In this document: positions 26,976-37,036 of the stretch, in pieces | Layout of the letters: each line of letters begins with the position of its first letter | Position numbering within the stretch: the first letter of the stretch is position 1 | Assembly: GCA_945861465.1 (NCBI GenBank) | Contig: CAMAVB010000012.1 | Location: 1-56,669 of the forward strand | Direction of reading: 5' to 3' | DNA length: 56,669 nucleotides | DNA from: Candidatus Kuenenia stuttgartensis | Lineage (GTDB): Bacteria > Planctomycetota > Planctomycetia > Planctomycetales > Planctomycetaceae | Translations under genes and position numbers: made by a program | Notes under the pieces: generated by a model | Told to the model about the DNA's origin: nothing | The model's input: only the letters and a program-made list of their open reading frames with translations | Databases searched by the model: none

Positions 26976-28642
26976 GAGAATTGATTGCCGATTTCCTGCA
27001 CATTGCAACGCTGGGACTGATCGTCATGGCGAGTGTGCCTGCTGCTGCACAGGATCCAGCGCCGGCGACGCAGGCTGCCCCTGTGTCTGCCGCGGCTCCC
27101 TCGTCCACTTTGGAAACACCAAAGAAAGCAGCCGAGATCAAGGTGCCGCCAAAGGTTGTGATTCCATTCGCTCGAGAAGCGTATCGCGTGGTTGTCGAAG
27201 TCGGGTTCAGCGGCATGGCGACTCAGAAACCTGCGTTGCGGCAGGGTTTCGTTGATGAGATTCGCAAGGGCCTGGATCGCATGTACGGGGCCGCATGGAA
27301 TGCGCAGGTGGAAGAAAGCGATTGGCTGATTCCCGGCGGGGAGGAACGACTGAATCGATTGACCACCGAAGCACTCCTGCTCAGGTACCCGGAATCATCG
27401 ACTCAGAAAGTTGTGTTGATCGGGATCGAAGAGTCTAATGGTAACTTTCAGATCAGTTGTCGGGAATATGACACGCGCGTGCAGGAGATGTCGCCTGTCT
27501 TGACGGAACAAACGGGTGAAGAACTGAATGTGGCGAACGTGGCCACGCGGCTGGCGCGTGATTCTTTCAGGCCGGTATTGCTGTTCTCAAAACTCACATT
27601 GGGTGGTGGCGAACTGGAATTCCTGCTCCAGGCCGGAGAACTGACTGTCCCCGACCCCACCGCCGCTTTCATCCGCGATGGTGATGTGTTGCGTGCGTTT
27701 CTGCGACAAATGGAACGCCGCAATCCGGATAAACTCAGGATCCTTCAGCGACTGGATCTGTGCTACGTCCGCGTGACAGGATTTAACACGGAACTGCGCG
27801 CCGATGTTGAATCGACTGCAGACACTCCGGTCTCGGTCGAAGGCGTCACACGCGACACGTCTGCCGTCTATTATGATTCCGGCCATGTCCGTGGCGTGCT
27901 GATTTCACACGGCCCGGTGCCATACGGCGGTTCAGGTCGCAGTGTCCAGCAGTTCGCATTGCGCCAGCGTCCGGCTGCCACAAAGAGCCGAGTCAAACTC
28001 GTGCTGCAGACTCGTATTGATCGACCGCTGATCTGCTTTCGCGTGGACAAAGTTTCCAAGCTGCGACATACCGATTCGAACGACGCACCTGGCGAGCGCG
28101 TTCTGAGTGACCGGAATGGAGAGATTGAGATTGAAGTCGATCCGAAGAATCCCACTTTCTGGCTTTATGTGTACAGCGGAAGTTCGCTGCTGGCTCGCGT
28201 GCCGTATGCCCCCGGCCTGCTCCCGCAGGATACAATCAAACTTCCGGACGACGGGCTGCGGCTGGGAGTGGAGGGAGAACTGTATCTGTTCCGCGATGCG
28301 CTGGTGGACACTGTGGCTCAAAAGGCAGTCTTGATGAGTCTGGCAAAAAAGGCATCGGCAGCAGGCAAGCTGGAAGACGTCGATAAGTTGATTGTGCAAC
28401 TGGATGAACTGCCGGGCCAGAAGGAGTTTATGTCCCGCCTGAACACAATCAAAACGCCTGCTGCCGAAAAAGCCGATCTGCAGCGCAACGCCGGTGTCAA
28501 ACGCAAGATTGAAAAGCTCTGTCTGGCGATGGAGGAATCCCTGACGGCGTTTTACAGCAGCGAAAACAAGATTCGCGAAGCACAGGAACTGGAGCAACTA
28601 CGCAAAGCTGCCACAACACCAGGTCGCGTACCACCGCCGTAG
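26972..28642 (+). CDS. Secreted protein of unknown function, translationally coupled
   Basis: The 556-aa product has a signal peptide (cleavage near AAA|Q at ~26), an Ala/Pro-rich stretch (~27-60) and mixed alpha/beta domains with no family recognised. It ends with a helical, Lys/Glu-rich segment (~450-540) and a Pro-rich tail. The start ATG overlaps the previous stop (ATGA), strong evidence for coupled translation with the solute-binding-like protein and for a shared role in the cluster. It is the last gene of the co-directional run that starts at 17272. Confidence 0.8.
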   Translation: MRELIADFLHIATLGLIVMASVPAAAQDPAPATQAAPVSAAAPSSTLETPKKAAEIKVPPKVVIPFAREAYRVVVEVGFSGMATQKPALRQGFVDEIRKGLDRMYGAAWNAQVEESDWLIPGGEERLNRLTTEALLLRYPESSTQKVVLIGIEESNGNFQISCREYDTRVQEMSPVLTEQTGEELNVANVATRLARDSFRPVLLFSKLTLGGGELEFLLQAGELTVPDPTAAFIRDGDVLRAFLRQMERRNPDKLRILQRLDLCYVRVTGFNTELRADVESTADTPVSVEGVTRDTSAVYYDSGHVRGVLISHGPVPYGGSGRSVQQFALRQRPAATKSRVKLVLQTRIDRPLICFRVDKVSKLRHTDSNDAPGERVLSDRNGEIEIEVDPKNPTFWLYVYSGSSLLARVPYAPGLLPQDTIKLPDDGLRLGVEGELYLFRDALVDTVAQKAVLMSLAKKASAAGKLEDVDKLIVQLDELPGQKEFMSRLNTIKTPAAEKADLQRNAGVKRKIEKLCLAMEESLTAFYSSENKIREAQELEQLRKAATTPGRVPPP

Positions 28643-28961
28643 CTCACGTCGCTCCGCGACTGAGATTCCCCCACGAATCGTCATCGACCTGCAATAGCGA
28701 CTTCCGGAAACGACGGGCGGAATCACCGCTGGCCAGTTTGTAAATGACGACGCACGTAGGGTGGGACAAGCGAAAGCGCCGGCCCACCATGCTTTCGATT
28801 CGGTGGGCCTGCGCTCCGCTGGTCCCACCCTACAAATTCGCAAATCGACCGGCGGTGCGGTTATAATTTCTGACGATTGCACCTGGACCTGAAACAGGTG
28901 AGAATGGGGGGTGCCTGCTGTTCGTCTGCGAAATGCTTCGCAACTTTCGAAAGAGATCTCT
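28643..28961. other. Intergenic region with inverted repeat, downstream of the Exb-like cluster
   Basis: No coding frame is convincing here. The region carries the inverted repeat at 28756-28833 and otherwise shows no recognisable feature. The promoter of the following Tat-protein gene should lie in its last ~100 bases. Confidence 0.5.
28756..28833. repeat. Inverted repeat ending in GTAGGGTGGGAC
   Basis: The left arm starts GTAGGGTGGGACAAGCG and the right arm ends with its complement GGTCCCACCCTAC. The inner part (GGCCCACC / GGTGGGCC) also pairs, giving about 32-bp arms with a few mismatches. Its outline (GTAGG...CCTAC) resembles the palindrome at 33704-33781. Confidence 0.82.
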
Positions 28962-30479
28962 ATGAGCCATCATTTTTCACGTCGCAGTTTCCTGTCGTCG
29001 GCTTCGGCGGGTGTCTCAATTCTGACGGCGCGGCAGCTTGTTGCCGGACTGACACCCGTCAGCGATGAACAACTTCGGGCTGCCAGTGGCATCGTTCAAC
29101 TGCGGCCTGAGATCGAACCTCTGGTAAGATTGATCGAAGAGACGCCGCGTCAAAGACTGCTGGAAGAAATCGGTAGTCGCATCCGGAGTGGACTCAGCTA
29201 TCGAGAACTGCTTGCCGCATTGCTGCTGGCTGGAGTCCGCAACGTCGAACCGCGACCTGCGGTGGGATTCAAGTTTCACGCCGTACTGGTCGTGAACGCG
29301 GCACACTTGGCGAGTCTCGCGTCGCCGGATGCGGATCGATGGCTTCCCATCCTCTGGGCCCTGGATGAATTCAAGAGTTCTCAGGCGAAGGATGTGACGG
29401 AGGGAAACTGGACGATGTCGCCGGTCGATGAAGCAGGAGTTCCTTCAGCCAGTCAGGTTCGTGATTCTTTCCATCATTCCATGCAGCAATGGGATGTGGC
29501 ACAGGCAGACGTCGCAGCTGCGGGAGTCGCGAGGTATCTGGGAGCCGCCGAATCGCTTGAGTTGTTCGCCGGATATGCGGCACGTGATTTTCGCAGCATC
29601 GGCCACAAGGCCATCTTCCTTGCCAATGGGTGGCGAACGCTGCAGACGATCGGCTGGGAACATGCGGAACCTGTGCTGCGGTCGCTGGCCTATGCCATGC
29701 TGAATCACAACGGGGAACCGAATCCAGCCACCAGTGATCTGGCTCCGGATCGTGCGTGGAAGACGAATCAACAATTAGCGTCAAAGTTCCGGGACGGCTG
29801 GGAATCCGGGACGAACGACGCTGCCGCGACAAGAGAATTATTGACAACACTGAGGACCGGTTCCGCCGATGAAGCTGCGACGCTGGTCGTCGATTTAGTG
29901 AACCGGCAGGTATCTGTGCAATCCATCTACGATGCCATGCATCTGGCAGCCGGCGAGCTCCTGATGCGTCAGTCCGGCATCGTTCCGCTGCATGCAGCGA
30001 CGACAACCAATGCACTTCGTTTCCTGTTCAACCACGGCGGGACACCGCAGACTCGTAAGCTGCTATTGCTGCAGAATGCGGCATTTCTGCCGCTGTTCCG
30101 GGAAGCAATGCAGGCGCGGGGTGAGGTCGGGAATTCGACGATCGATTCGTTAGTGGCTGTCGAAACAAAAGAACCCGTCACCGTCGATATGATCTTTGAT
30201 GCCGTTGGTCGGCAACCGCTGCTGGCGGCAGAGCACACGATGAATTTTTTGTCATTCGACCACAGTGCAGAAAGTCTGATGAACGCCGCGCGCCGACTGA
30301 TCTTTCTGAAGGGCACAGACTCCCACGACTACAAGTTCAGTACAGCGGCATTGGAAGATTACTACAACGTCAGCCCGGTCCTGCGAAACCAGTTCATGGC
30401 CGCCAGCATGTACAATCTCAAAGGCACCAGTGCCACTGACAACAGGCTGGTCGATCGCATCCGGGCAGCACTGAGTTGA
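28962..30479 (+). CDS. Tat-exported protein of unknown function
   Basis: The product is 505 aa from the ATG at 28962; upstream codons to 28911 lack a better start. A twin-arginine signal (SRRSFLSSASAG) begins the protein, and the mature part is mostly alpha-helical with no haem or metal motif recognised. Conserved-looking segments are HAVLVVNAAHLASL, FRSIGHKAIFLANGWRTL and VSVQSIYDAMHLAAGELL. Tat export implies folding before export, perhaps with a cofactor. It stands between the Exb-like cluster and a cytochrome-type gene on the same strand, with gaps of about 0.3 kb on each side, so it is probably its own unit. Confidence 0.78.
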   Translation: MSHHFSRRSFLSSASAGVSILTARQLVAGLTPVSDEQLRAASGIVQLRPEIEPLVRLIEETPRQRLLEEIGSRIRSGLSYRELLAALLLAGVRNVEPRPAVGFKFHAVLVVNAAHLASLASPDADRWLPILWALDEFKSSQAKDVTEGNWTMSPVDEAGVPSASQVRDSFHHSMQQWDVAQADVAAAGVARYLGAAESLELFAGYAARDFRSIGHKAIFLANGWRTLQTIGWEHAEPVLRSLAYAMLNHNGEPNPATSDLAPDRAWKTNQQLASKFRDGWESGTNDAAATRELLTTLRTGSADEAATLVVDLVNRQVSVQSIYDAMHLAAGELLMRQSGIVPLHAATTTNALRFLFNHGGTPQTRKLLLLQNAAFLPLFREAMQARGEVGNSTIDSLVAVETKEPVTVDMIFDAVGRQPLLAAEHTMNFLSFDHSAESLMNAARRLIFLKGTDSHDYKFSTAALEDYYNVSPVLRNQFMAASMYNLKGTSATDNRLVDRIRAALS

Positions 30480-30756
30480 TGTGCAGACTGAATCGCACGC
30501 CACGGTAATCTGCGACACAGTAGTTCGCCGAGCCGCAGTTCCATCCCTCGCACTGGTTTGCAGATGCATTCCTGGGGAAAAGTGTCGATAGTCAGAGAAA
30601 TCGGGCGTTTTGGTCGAAGTTTCGCGATTCAAATCAACGCATTGTCACGTATCATAGAGTGCTTCGAGAATTTCCCTCCTGCCGTCGCTGGTGTCGTTTT
30701 CCTTCCTTGTTCCAGCGAGCCCTCCTGAACTCACTCGATATGCCAGGTCTCGGACC

Positions 30757-33693
30757 ATGAATCCGTCGTTTTGCTGTGCATCGTGCAATTTTCGATTTCG
30801 CGTCGAGGAGCGATTCCTCGGACGGCGAATTCGTTGCCCGAATCCGCAGTGCAGGCAACCCATACTGCTGGATCCTCATTTGGGTCCGAGTGACGCAAAA
30901 CAGCCGATGCCAGTTCCCCTCTCGTCTGCCGCAGCACCGACTGCGTCGCCTCAGTCCAAAGTCACTGCGAAATCTCGTCCCACAACTGCGGCAGTGGCCG
31001 GTTCGCCTCCGCCTGTTGTTCGAGTGACCGCCAGTCCGCGTGCAGTGCCGCCCAATCGCCTGCACAACGCACCGGCACGGGCGGCTCAGAGTTCTTCTCA
31101 CAGCGAGTCCGGGAGACGCACGGGACGTCGAGCAGCGGTCGCTGATCGCGATGCGGCGAGAAGTTCGGCGACGCCCATGATGATTGTGTTTGCAGCCACG
31201 CTGATGTTGGGCGGGATTGCGATCGGAGGTCACTGGTTCTGGAATCAGCGGTCCGAGATTACCACGATTCGCGGGAATGATGATTCCAGTGCAACCGGAA
31301 TCAATGGCTCAGGAAAATCGCGGCTGGACTCCCGGAGCGTCGAGTCGCCATCAAGTGCGGTTGCTGACAACATCGAATCACTGGCTGCTGCGACACCAGC
31401 GATCGCGGTAAATGCTGCGGTGCTCCGCCAGCAGGCCGCTCGTCAACAGAAACTGGAGGACAAGGTTCTGCCGTTTCTGAAAACTCACTGTGTGGAATGT
31501 CACAGTGCGGAATCTCAGGAAGGCGGGGTTGTGATCGATGGCCTGTCTACGGTGAATCAACTCCTGAAGGAGCGTAAGACCTGGGAGCGTGTTTATCGCA
31601 TGATCAACGCCGGTGCGATGCCGCCAGCCGATTACGAAGCGCAACCGACGGACGACATCCGCAAAGAAGTCACCGCGATTTTCTATGATGAACTCTACAA
31701 TTTCGACTGTACTCAGATTCACCACGCGGGCCGATCAACGTTGCATCGTCTGAACCGCGCGGAATACAACAATACGATTCGCGATCTGTTTGGAATCAGC
31801 CTGACGCCAGCCGACGACTTTCCACAGGACGACGTTGGAGAAGGCTTTGACAACATCGGTGACGTGCTCAGCGTGCCACCGCTGCTGATGGAAAAATACC
31901 TGGATGCTGCGGAACGAGTGGCGGCGACTGTGATCGACACACGGGATTTCTCCAAAGGTTTGACGCAAACATTCAACGCTGATCGAACGGAATCAACGGC
32001 AGGGGGTGATCCGGAAGATGGGGGGTTCCGCATGTTGAGCTCCACAGGGTCGGTATCTGCGACCGTGGAAACGTCTTCCGAGGGACAATACAGAATTCGG
32101 ATTCGAGCCCAGGCGACACAGGCGGGAGACGAAGACGCAAAAATGGCGTTGCAAATCGACGGCCAGAATATCACCGAATTCGAGGTCAAAGAACATCGAA
32201 AGGCGAATTGGTTCGAACACGACGTGACATTGTCTGCAGGCAGCCACAAGATTGGCGGAGCTTTCCTGAACGACTTCTATCATCCTGAAGCCGAAGACAA
32301 ACGTCGTCGAGACAGAAACCTGGCGATTGGAACCATCGAAGTGATCGGTCCGGAAGGCGGCGGTCCACCTGCATGGCACGAAACGCATCGACGATTCGTC
32401 ACGGTCAGACCTTCCGAAAATATCTCCGTCAAGGATGCTGCGGCTCAGGTACTGCGTCCGATTCTGTACCGTGTGTTTCGTCGTCCGGTGACAGATGCTG
32501 AAGTCGCTCGGTTTGCTGAATTGGTGGATCGAACCGTAAATGAATTCAAAGAAACCTACGACTACGGACTCTACGTGGCTCTGCAGGCGGCGCTGGTCTC
32601 GCCCGACTTCCTGTTTCGCAAGGAAGCAGATCCGGAAGGGGATGCTGCGGAACGCAAACTCAGTGAATACGAAGTGGCATCAAGGCTGTCGTATTTTCTT
32701 TGGAGCAGTATGCCGGACGACGAATTGTTCCAGCTGGCTGAAAACAAGCGTCTGTTTGACCCCGCCATTCTTCAGACGCAGATCGAACGCATGTTGCATG
32801 ATGACAGAGCTGAGGCGCTCAGCCGCAACTTTGCAGCGCAGTGGCTCAATCTTCGCAATCTCGCCGATGTAAGGCCAAACTCCGAACTCTTTCCGGATTT
32901 CGATGATGCTCTGCGGCGCGCCATGGGTCAGGAAACCGAGATGCTGTTTAACACGATCGTGAAAGAGAATCGCAGTATTGATGATTTCCTGAATGCCGAC
33001 TTCACATTTTTGAACGAACGTCTGGCAAAGCACTATGGCATCGCTGGTGTTTCAGGAGAAGAATTTGTCCGTGTCTCACTGGAAGGTACAAAACGGTCGG
33101 GTGTGCTGACTCAGGCCAGTATTCTGACGTTGACTTCGAATCCCGGTCGCACGAGTCCGGTCAAGCGCGGGAAGTGGATTCTGGAGAACATCCTGGGAGA
33201 AGCGCCACCGCCGCCGCCACCCGGAGTGCCTCCGCTCGAGGAAGCAGCGAAAGATGTTTCGAACCTCAGTTTGAGAGAGCGACTGGAAATTCACCGCAAA
33301 GATCCAGGTTGTGCGTCCTGCCATAAGACGATGGACCCCCTTGGCATGGGTCTTGAAAACTTCGATGCCGTGGGTCGCTGGCGCGATAAAGAAGGCGAAA
33401 GAGACGTCGATTCGACGGGTGAACTTCCGTCCGGGGAGAAATTTTCAGGCCCGATTGAGCTGATTGGAATCATTCGCGGGCGGCAGGAACAGTTCCACCG
33501 AGCCTTCGCAGAACGACTTTTAACCTATGCTTTGGGGCGTGGTCTTGAGTACTATGACAAGTGTGCGGTTGATCAGGCACTTGTCTTAATGAAACAACGC
33601 GGGAATCGTTTTTCTGCTCTTGTCGAGGGAATCGTAACGTCCGATCCTTTCATGAAGCGGAGTCGCTTCAGAGAATTGGATGCTGCACAATAG
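30757..33693 (+). CDS. DUF1587/1595/1592/1588/1585 cytochrome-type protein with N-terminal zinc ribbon
   Basis: The product is 978 aa from the ATG at 30757. Residues ~7-40 are a zinc-ribbon-like CxxC...CxxxxC segment. A disordered stretch and one membrane helix (~138-160) follow. A planctomycete cytochrome-c-like domain has CVECH (~246). Then come DUF1587 ([16 protein letters not shown]), a carbohydrate-binding-like module (~440-550), DUF1595, DUF1592 ([17 protein letters not shown]), DUF1588 ([38 protein letters not shown]) and DUF1585. These proteins are exported and likely haem-bearing; function unproven. The zinc ribbon on the cytoplasmic side is unusual for the family. The DUF1552 gene follows after a palindromic spacer. 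Confidence 0.92.
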   Translation: MNPSFCCASCNFRFRVEERFLGRRIRCPNPQCRQPILLDPHLGPSDAKQPMPVPLSSAAAPTASPQSKVTAKSRPTTAAVAGSPPPVVRVTASPRAVPPNRLHNAPARAAQSSSHSESGRRTGRRAAVADRDAARSSATPMMIVFAATLMLGGIAIGGHWFWNQRSEITTIRGNDDSSATGINGSGKSRLDSRSVESPSSAVADNIESLAAATPAIAVNAAVLRQQAARQQKLEDKVLPFLKTHCVECHSAESQEGGVVIDGLSTVNQLLKERKTWERVYRMINAGAMPPADYEAQPTDDIRKEVTAIFYDELYNFDCTQIHHAGRSTLHRLNRAEYNNTIRDLFGISLTPADDFPQDDVGEGFDNIGDVLSVPPLLMEKYLDAAERVAATVIDTRDFSKGLTQTFNADRTESTAGGDPEDGGFRMLSSTGSVSATVETSSEGQYRIRIRAQATQAGDEDAKMALQIDGQNITEFEVKEHRKANWFEHDVTLSAGSHKIGGAFLNDFYHPEAEDKRRRDRNLAIGTIEVIGPEGGGPPAWHETHRRFVTVRPSENISVKDAAAQVLRPILYRVFRRPVTDAEVARFAELVDRTVNEFKETYDYGLYVALQAALVSPDFLFRKEADPEGDAAERKLSEYEVASRLSYFLWSSMPDDELFQLAENKRLFDPAILQTQIERMLHDDRAEALSRNFAAQWLNLRNLADVRPNSELFPDFDDALRRAMGQETEMLFNTIVKENRSIDDFLNADFTFLNERLAKHYGIAGVSGEEFVRVSLEGTKRSGVLTQASILTLTSNPGRTSPVKRGKWILENILGEAPPPPPPGVPPLEEAAKDVSNLSLRERLEIHRKDPGCASCHKTMDPLGMGLENFDAVGRWRDKEGERDVDSTGELPSGEKFSGPIELIGIIRGRQEQFHRAFAERLLTYALGRGLEYYDKCAVDQALVLMKQRGNRFSALVEGIVTSDPFMKRSRFRELDAAQ

Positions 33694-33703
33694 AGAAAAT
33701 TAT

Positions 33704-33781
33704 GTAGGCCGGACCAAGCGCAGCGAAGTTCCGGCAACTCATCTAAACTGCCGGAACGGCGCTGCGCTTGGTCCGGCCTAC
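33704..33781. repeat. Palindrome between the DUF1592-type and DUF1552 genes
   Basis: The arms GTAGGCCGGACCAAGCGCAG (33704) and the complement ending GGTCCGGCCTAC (33781) pair over about 33 bases with few mismatches. It starts 11 bases after the upstream stop and ends 38 bases before the DUF1552 start. It would form a strong RNA stem-loop inside the presumed operon. Confidence 0.85.
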
Positions 33782-33818
33782 TTAATACCGCAGCCATACG
33801 TCAACAAAGGAATACAAC

Positions 33819-35159
33819 ATGAGCCGTACCATTCTCAGCAAACTCAACCGTCGCACAGTCCTGCGTGGTGTGGGATCCGGACTGGCGCTGCCGCTGCTGG
33901 AATCGATGCGGATGCCTGGTCTGCTGGCTGCGACAACGGCAGCCCCGACGGCACCGGTTCGCATGGCATGTATCTTTGTGGCCAACGGTGCCATCATGGA
34001 CAAGTGGAAACCCACTGGCGAAGGGAAAGATTATCAACTGTCTCCGACGCTCGAACCGCTCGCACCATTTCGAGAAGACATGATGGTGTTCAGCGGGTTG
34101 ACGCAGCATCACGCTCGAGCCAATGGTGATGGTGCCGGCGATCACGCTCGCAACGCCAGCGCTTTTCTGACTGGGGCTCAACCGCGTAAGACATCTGGAG
34201 CGGATATCTCAGTTGGCCAGTCAATCGATCAGGCCGTTGCGGAAAAAATCGGCAGTCAGACTCGATTGCCTTCGATCGAGTTAGGCATCGATCGCGGTCG
34301 AAATGCAGGCAACTGCGATTCCGGATACAGCTGTGCTTATTCATCAAATATCTCGTGGAAAACCTCGACGACACCGTCGTCGAAGGAAGTGAATCCGCGA
34401 TCGGCGTTCGAGCGACTGTTCGGCAGTCCGGAAACTGCTGCCGATATGGAACGCCGCCTGCGGAATCGCCGCAGCATTCTGGATTTCGTGAGCGACGATG
34501 CAAAGCGCGTGCGGCAGGCGGTGAGCGGTGCCGATCAACGGAAGCTGGACGAATATTTTGAGAGCGTCCGCGAGATTGAAGAACGCATCGCACGCGCGAA
34601 CAGTTCGCCAAAGGACATCCCGGATCTCACGCTGCCCGAAGGTGTTCCTGCAGTCCTGGCTGAACACACACAGTTGATGTTTGATATTCTGCTGGTGGCG
34701 TTCCAGACCGATTCGACTCGGATTGCGACACTGATGCTGGCTGACGCCGGAAGTAATCGCTCGTATCCGGAAGTCGATGTTCGGGACGGTCATCATGAAC
34801 TGTCTCACCACCAGAACGACAAGGACAAGATGGAGAAAATCTCGCGGATTGACCGCTACCTCATCGAGCGTTTCAGCTATTTCCTTGAAAAACTGAAGTC
34901 CACCACAGAAGGCGATTCCAATCTCCTCAACAACAGCATGATTTTGTACGGCAGTGCGATCTCAGACGGGAATCGGCATAACCACGACGACCTTCCCATC
35001 ATTCTGGCTGGTCGCGGTGGCGGAACGATCCAGACAGGCCGCTACGTCAATCACCCGAATGAAACACCGCTCAATAATCTGTTCCTTGCAATGGCCGACC
35101 GCATGGGTGCCAAACTGGATAAACACGGGGACAGCAAAGGTGTGTTGGATCTGAGCTGA
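33819..35159 (+). CDS. DUF1552 Tat-exported protein
   Basis: This 446-aa protein has a twin-arginine signal (NRRTVLRGVGSGLALPLLE) and the DUF1552 pattern: VRMACIFVANGAIMDKWKPTG, DMMVFSGLTQHHA, GAGDHARNASAFLTGA, GQSIDQAVAEKIG and LADAGSNRSYPEVDVRDGHHELSHH, a His/Asp-rich block that may bind metal. It ends with NSMILYGSAISDGNRHNHDDLPIILAG. The family resembles sulfatase-like DUF1501 proteins in its C-terminal fold. In planctomycetes DUF1552 genes usually follow DUF1592-type cytochrome genes, as here, so the two products probably act together in the periplasm; the substrate is unknown. Confidence 0.92.
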   Translation: MSRTILSKLNRRTVLRGVGSGLALPLLESMRMPGLLAATTAAPTAPVRMACIFVANGAIMDKWKPTGEGKDYQLSPTLEPLAPFREDMMVFSGLTQHHARANGDGAGDHARNASAFLTGAQPRKTSGADISVGQSIDQAVAEKIGSQTRLPSIELGIDRGRNAGNCDSGYSCAYSSNISWKTSTTPSSKEVNPRSAFERLFGSPETAADMERRLRNRRSILDFVSDDAKRVRQAVSGADQRKLDEYFESVREIEERIARANSSPKDIPDLTLPEGVPAVLAEHTQLMFDILLVAFQTDSTRIATLMLADAGSNRSYPEVDVRDGHHELSHHQNDKDKMEKISRIDRYLIERFSYFLEKLKSTTEGDSNLLNNSMILYGSAISDGNRHNHDDLPIILAGRGGGTIQTGRYVNHPNETPLNNLFLAMADRMGAKLDKHGDSKGVLDLS

Positions 35160-35214
35160 ATGGCTCGACGGAATTTTTCTCTCCGCAATCGCCAGACTTT
35201 GACTGGTTACGACT

Positions 35215-36051
35215 ATGAAGACACCTTTTCCAGGCATGGATCCGTACCTCGAACATCCAATTCTCTGGACTGGCGTACACAGTCGATTAATCAACGTGAT
35301 TTCACAACAAATTGCGCCAGGACTCTTGCCTCGCTATGTAGCATCGATTGAAGAACGTGTGCTGATCGATATTCCCCAAACGCAACGTATCCCTGATTTG
35401 TGGATTCAGAGATTGAGCCGTCCGGCGAGAGATTCTTTGAACGCAGGTACGGCAGTGGTGGACATGGATTTGGAAGAGCCATTGGTCATGGAAATCCCAG
35501 GCGATCCGATCCGCGAACATTACATCGAAATCCTCGACCGCTATCAGGACTTGAAAGTCGTCACCGTCATCGAAGTGCTCAGTCCGATCAATAAGACGGC
35601 AGGGCCTGGGCGCGACGAGTATCTCCGCAAGAAACTTGCAACGCTCGAAAGTTCGACACATCTGGTGGAGATCGATCTGTTGAGACGTGGAACCCGCGTT
35701 GTTGATTTTTCCGAGCAGCAACTGGAAGCCATCGGCCCGTTCGATTATCTGGTAACGGTCAATCGATTCCAGCCAGGCAGAACGCAATACGAAATCATCC
35801 CGCGTCAATTGCGCAATCGGCTTCCAAAGTTCGGCATCCCGCTCGTTGCACCAGATGCCGACGTTGCTCTGGATCTTCAGTCGGCGCTGGATGACGTCTA
35901 CAAAGACGGCAGTTATATGCTTCGCATTCACTACGAACGCCCCTGCAGTCCGACACTGGATGCCGAAGATCAGAGTTGGGCCGGCGAATGCTGGCTCAAT
36001 TACCGACAGGCACACCCGGAACTGTTTGGCAATGCTGCGAGCAGTTCCTGA
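35215..36051 (+). CDS. DUF4058 family protein
   Basis: The 278-aa product begins MKTPFPGMDPYLEHP, the hallmark of DUF4058 (PFPGMDPYLE...W..vH), with LWTGVHSRLINVISQQIAPGLLPRYVA, DLWIQRL (variant of PDV), VVTVIEVLSPINKTAGPGRDEYLRKKLATL, SSTHLVEIDLLRRG and FGIPLVAPDADVALDLQSALD. The alternation resembles the PD-(D/E)xK/Uma2 nuclease fold (VIEVLSP...K), but activity is not established. It is complete, 55 bases after the DUF1552 gene and on the same strand, though functional linkage is not evident. Confidence 0.92.
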   Translation: MKTPFPGMDPYLEHPILWTGVHSRLINVISQQIAPGLLPRYVASIEERVLIDIPQTQRIPDLWIQRLSRPARDSLNAGTAVVDMDLEEPLVMEIPGDPIREHYIEILDRYQDLKVVTVIEVLSPINKTAGPGRDEYLRKKLATLESSTHLVEIDLLRRGTRVVDFSEQQLEAIGPFDYLVTVNRFQPGRTQYEIIPRQLRNRLPKFGIPLVAPDADVALDLQSALDDVYKDGSYMLRIHYERPCSPTLDAEDQSWAGECWLNYRQAHPELFGNAASSS

Positions 36052-36079
36052 GCGTTCAGATGTCCGATCGTCAGCCGGT

Positions 36080-36177
36080 TTGCCCACGAATGGCGCGAAT
36101 GAACGCGAATCCGGAAATTTCGATACGATCCCCTGCCGCGATTCCGATTCGCGCCCATTCGCGTGATTCGCGGGCAA
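36080..36177. repeat. Imperfect 98-bp inverted repeat
   Basis: The left arm starts TTGCCCACGAATGGCGCGAA and the right arm ends CGCGTGATTCGCGGGCAA; about 31 bases pair with several mismatches. It lies 28 bases after the DUF4058 stop, in the gap before the next gene. Confidence 0.7.
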
Positions 36178-36313
36178 AAGACTTACTTCGTTTCTCTTGA
36201 GTCATGCTCCATGAGTTGGGTTGTGCGCGAAGCCTGCGCCACCGTTGCTCCCATCGAAGAATCATTTACACTGCAAGTGGTTCAGTCGTCCCGGTTGAGC
36301 ATGGAGACATCGA

Positions 36314-37036
36314 ATGGAGCACATTAAGTTCTGTCGCGTGGCAACGTGGTTCATTGGCCTGCTGTTACTTGATCAGCGGTCTGCTTTGGCCGGCATGCCC
36401 ACCGTGTCGCTGTCGGATCTGGGTCGCCTTCGGCTCTCAACCATTTCGTTCTTTCTGCTTCTGGTAGTGCTGAGCGCGATTGGAATTCGCTTCCTGTGGA
36501 ATAACTTGCGGCGGGATTTTCCAAAACTGTCTTTGCTGTCGTTTCGGGGAGCACTCACGGGTGTGCTTTTGTGGGGCCTTGTGTTTGTCGTCGTATTGAC
36601 AATGATTTCCGGTGCCCGCGAACTGATGACGCCCGGAGCCTGGGTCAAAAACGGTCTGACATATCAATCCGCAGATCAACCGCAGCAGACAGATTCTGAA
36701 CGGATTGCCGTCGAGGTCGCACGGCAACTGAAGGAGCAGACTGGCCGAATGACGCAGCTTCAATTGCTCGGAACGGCCCTTCGAAAATTTGCCGACCAGC
36801 ATAACGGTGCATGGCCGACAGCCGAGGAATTTCGCGCGCTGCCTTTGGAATTGACAACTCTGCCGGGGGAAGTGCCAGCAGATTATTTGTATCGACCAGT
36901 CAAAATCGACGATGTGCAGCCTGCACCAGTGCGTGACGACGTTGCGGTCGTGGTTGAGCCTGATGTGTTTGGCGACGGCCAGCAATTCGCGCTGTATCGG
37001 TCCGGCCTGGTTGGGCCGTTCAGGAGAACGCCGTGA
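36314..37036 (+). CDS. Membrane protein of unknown function
   Basis: This 240-aa protein has a signal-like first helix (WFIGLLLLDQRSALA), two further membrane helices (~35-58 and ~75-100) and a C-terminal extracytoplasmic domain (~115-240) with QLLGTALRKFADQHNGAWPTAEEF, like the conserved loop of planctomycete pseudopilin-type proteins. GGAG lies about 9 bases before the ATG. It overlaps the next gene by GTGA, so the two are translationally coupled and probably form one membrane unit with the DUF1559 protein. Confidence 0.8.
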   Translation: MEHIKFCRVATWFIGLLLLDQRSALAGMPTVSLSDLGRLRLSTISFFLLLVVLSAIGIRFLWNNLRRDFPKLSLLSFRGALTGVLLWGLVFVVVLTMISGARELMTPGAWVKNGLTYQSADQPQQTDSERIAVEVARQLKEQTGRMTQLQLLGTALRKFADQHNGAWPTAEEFRALPLELTTLPGEVPADYLYRPVKIDDVQPAPVRDDVAVVVEPDVFGDGQQFALYRSGLVGPFRRTP

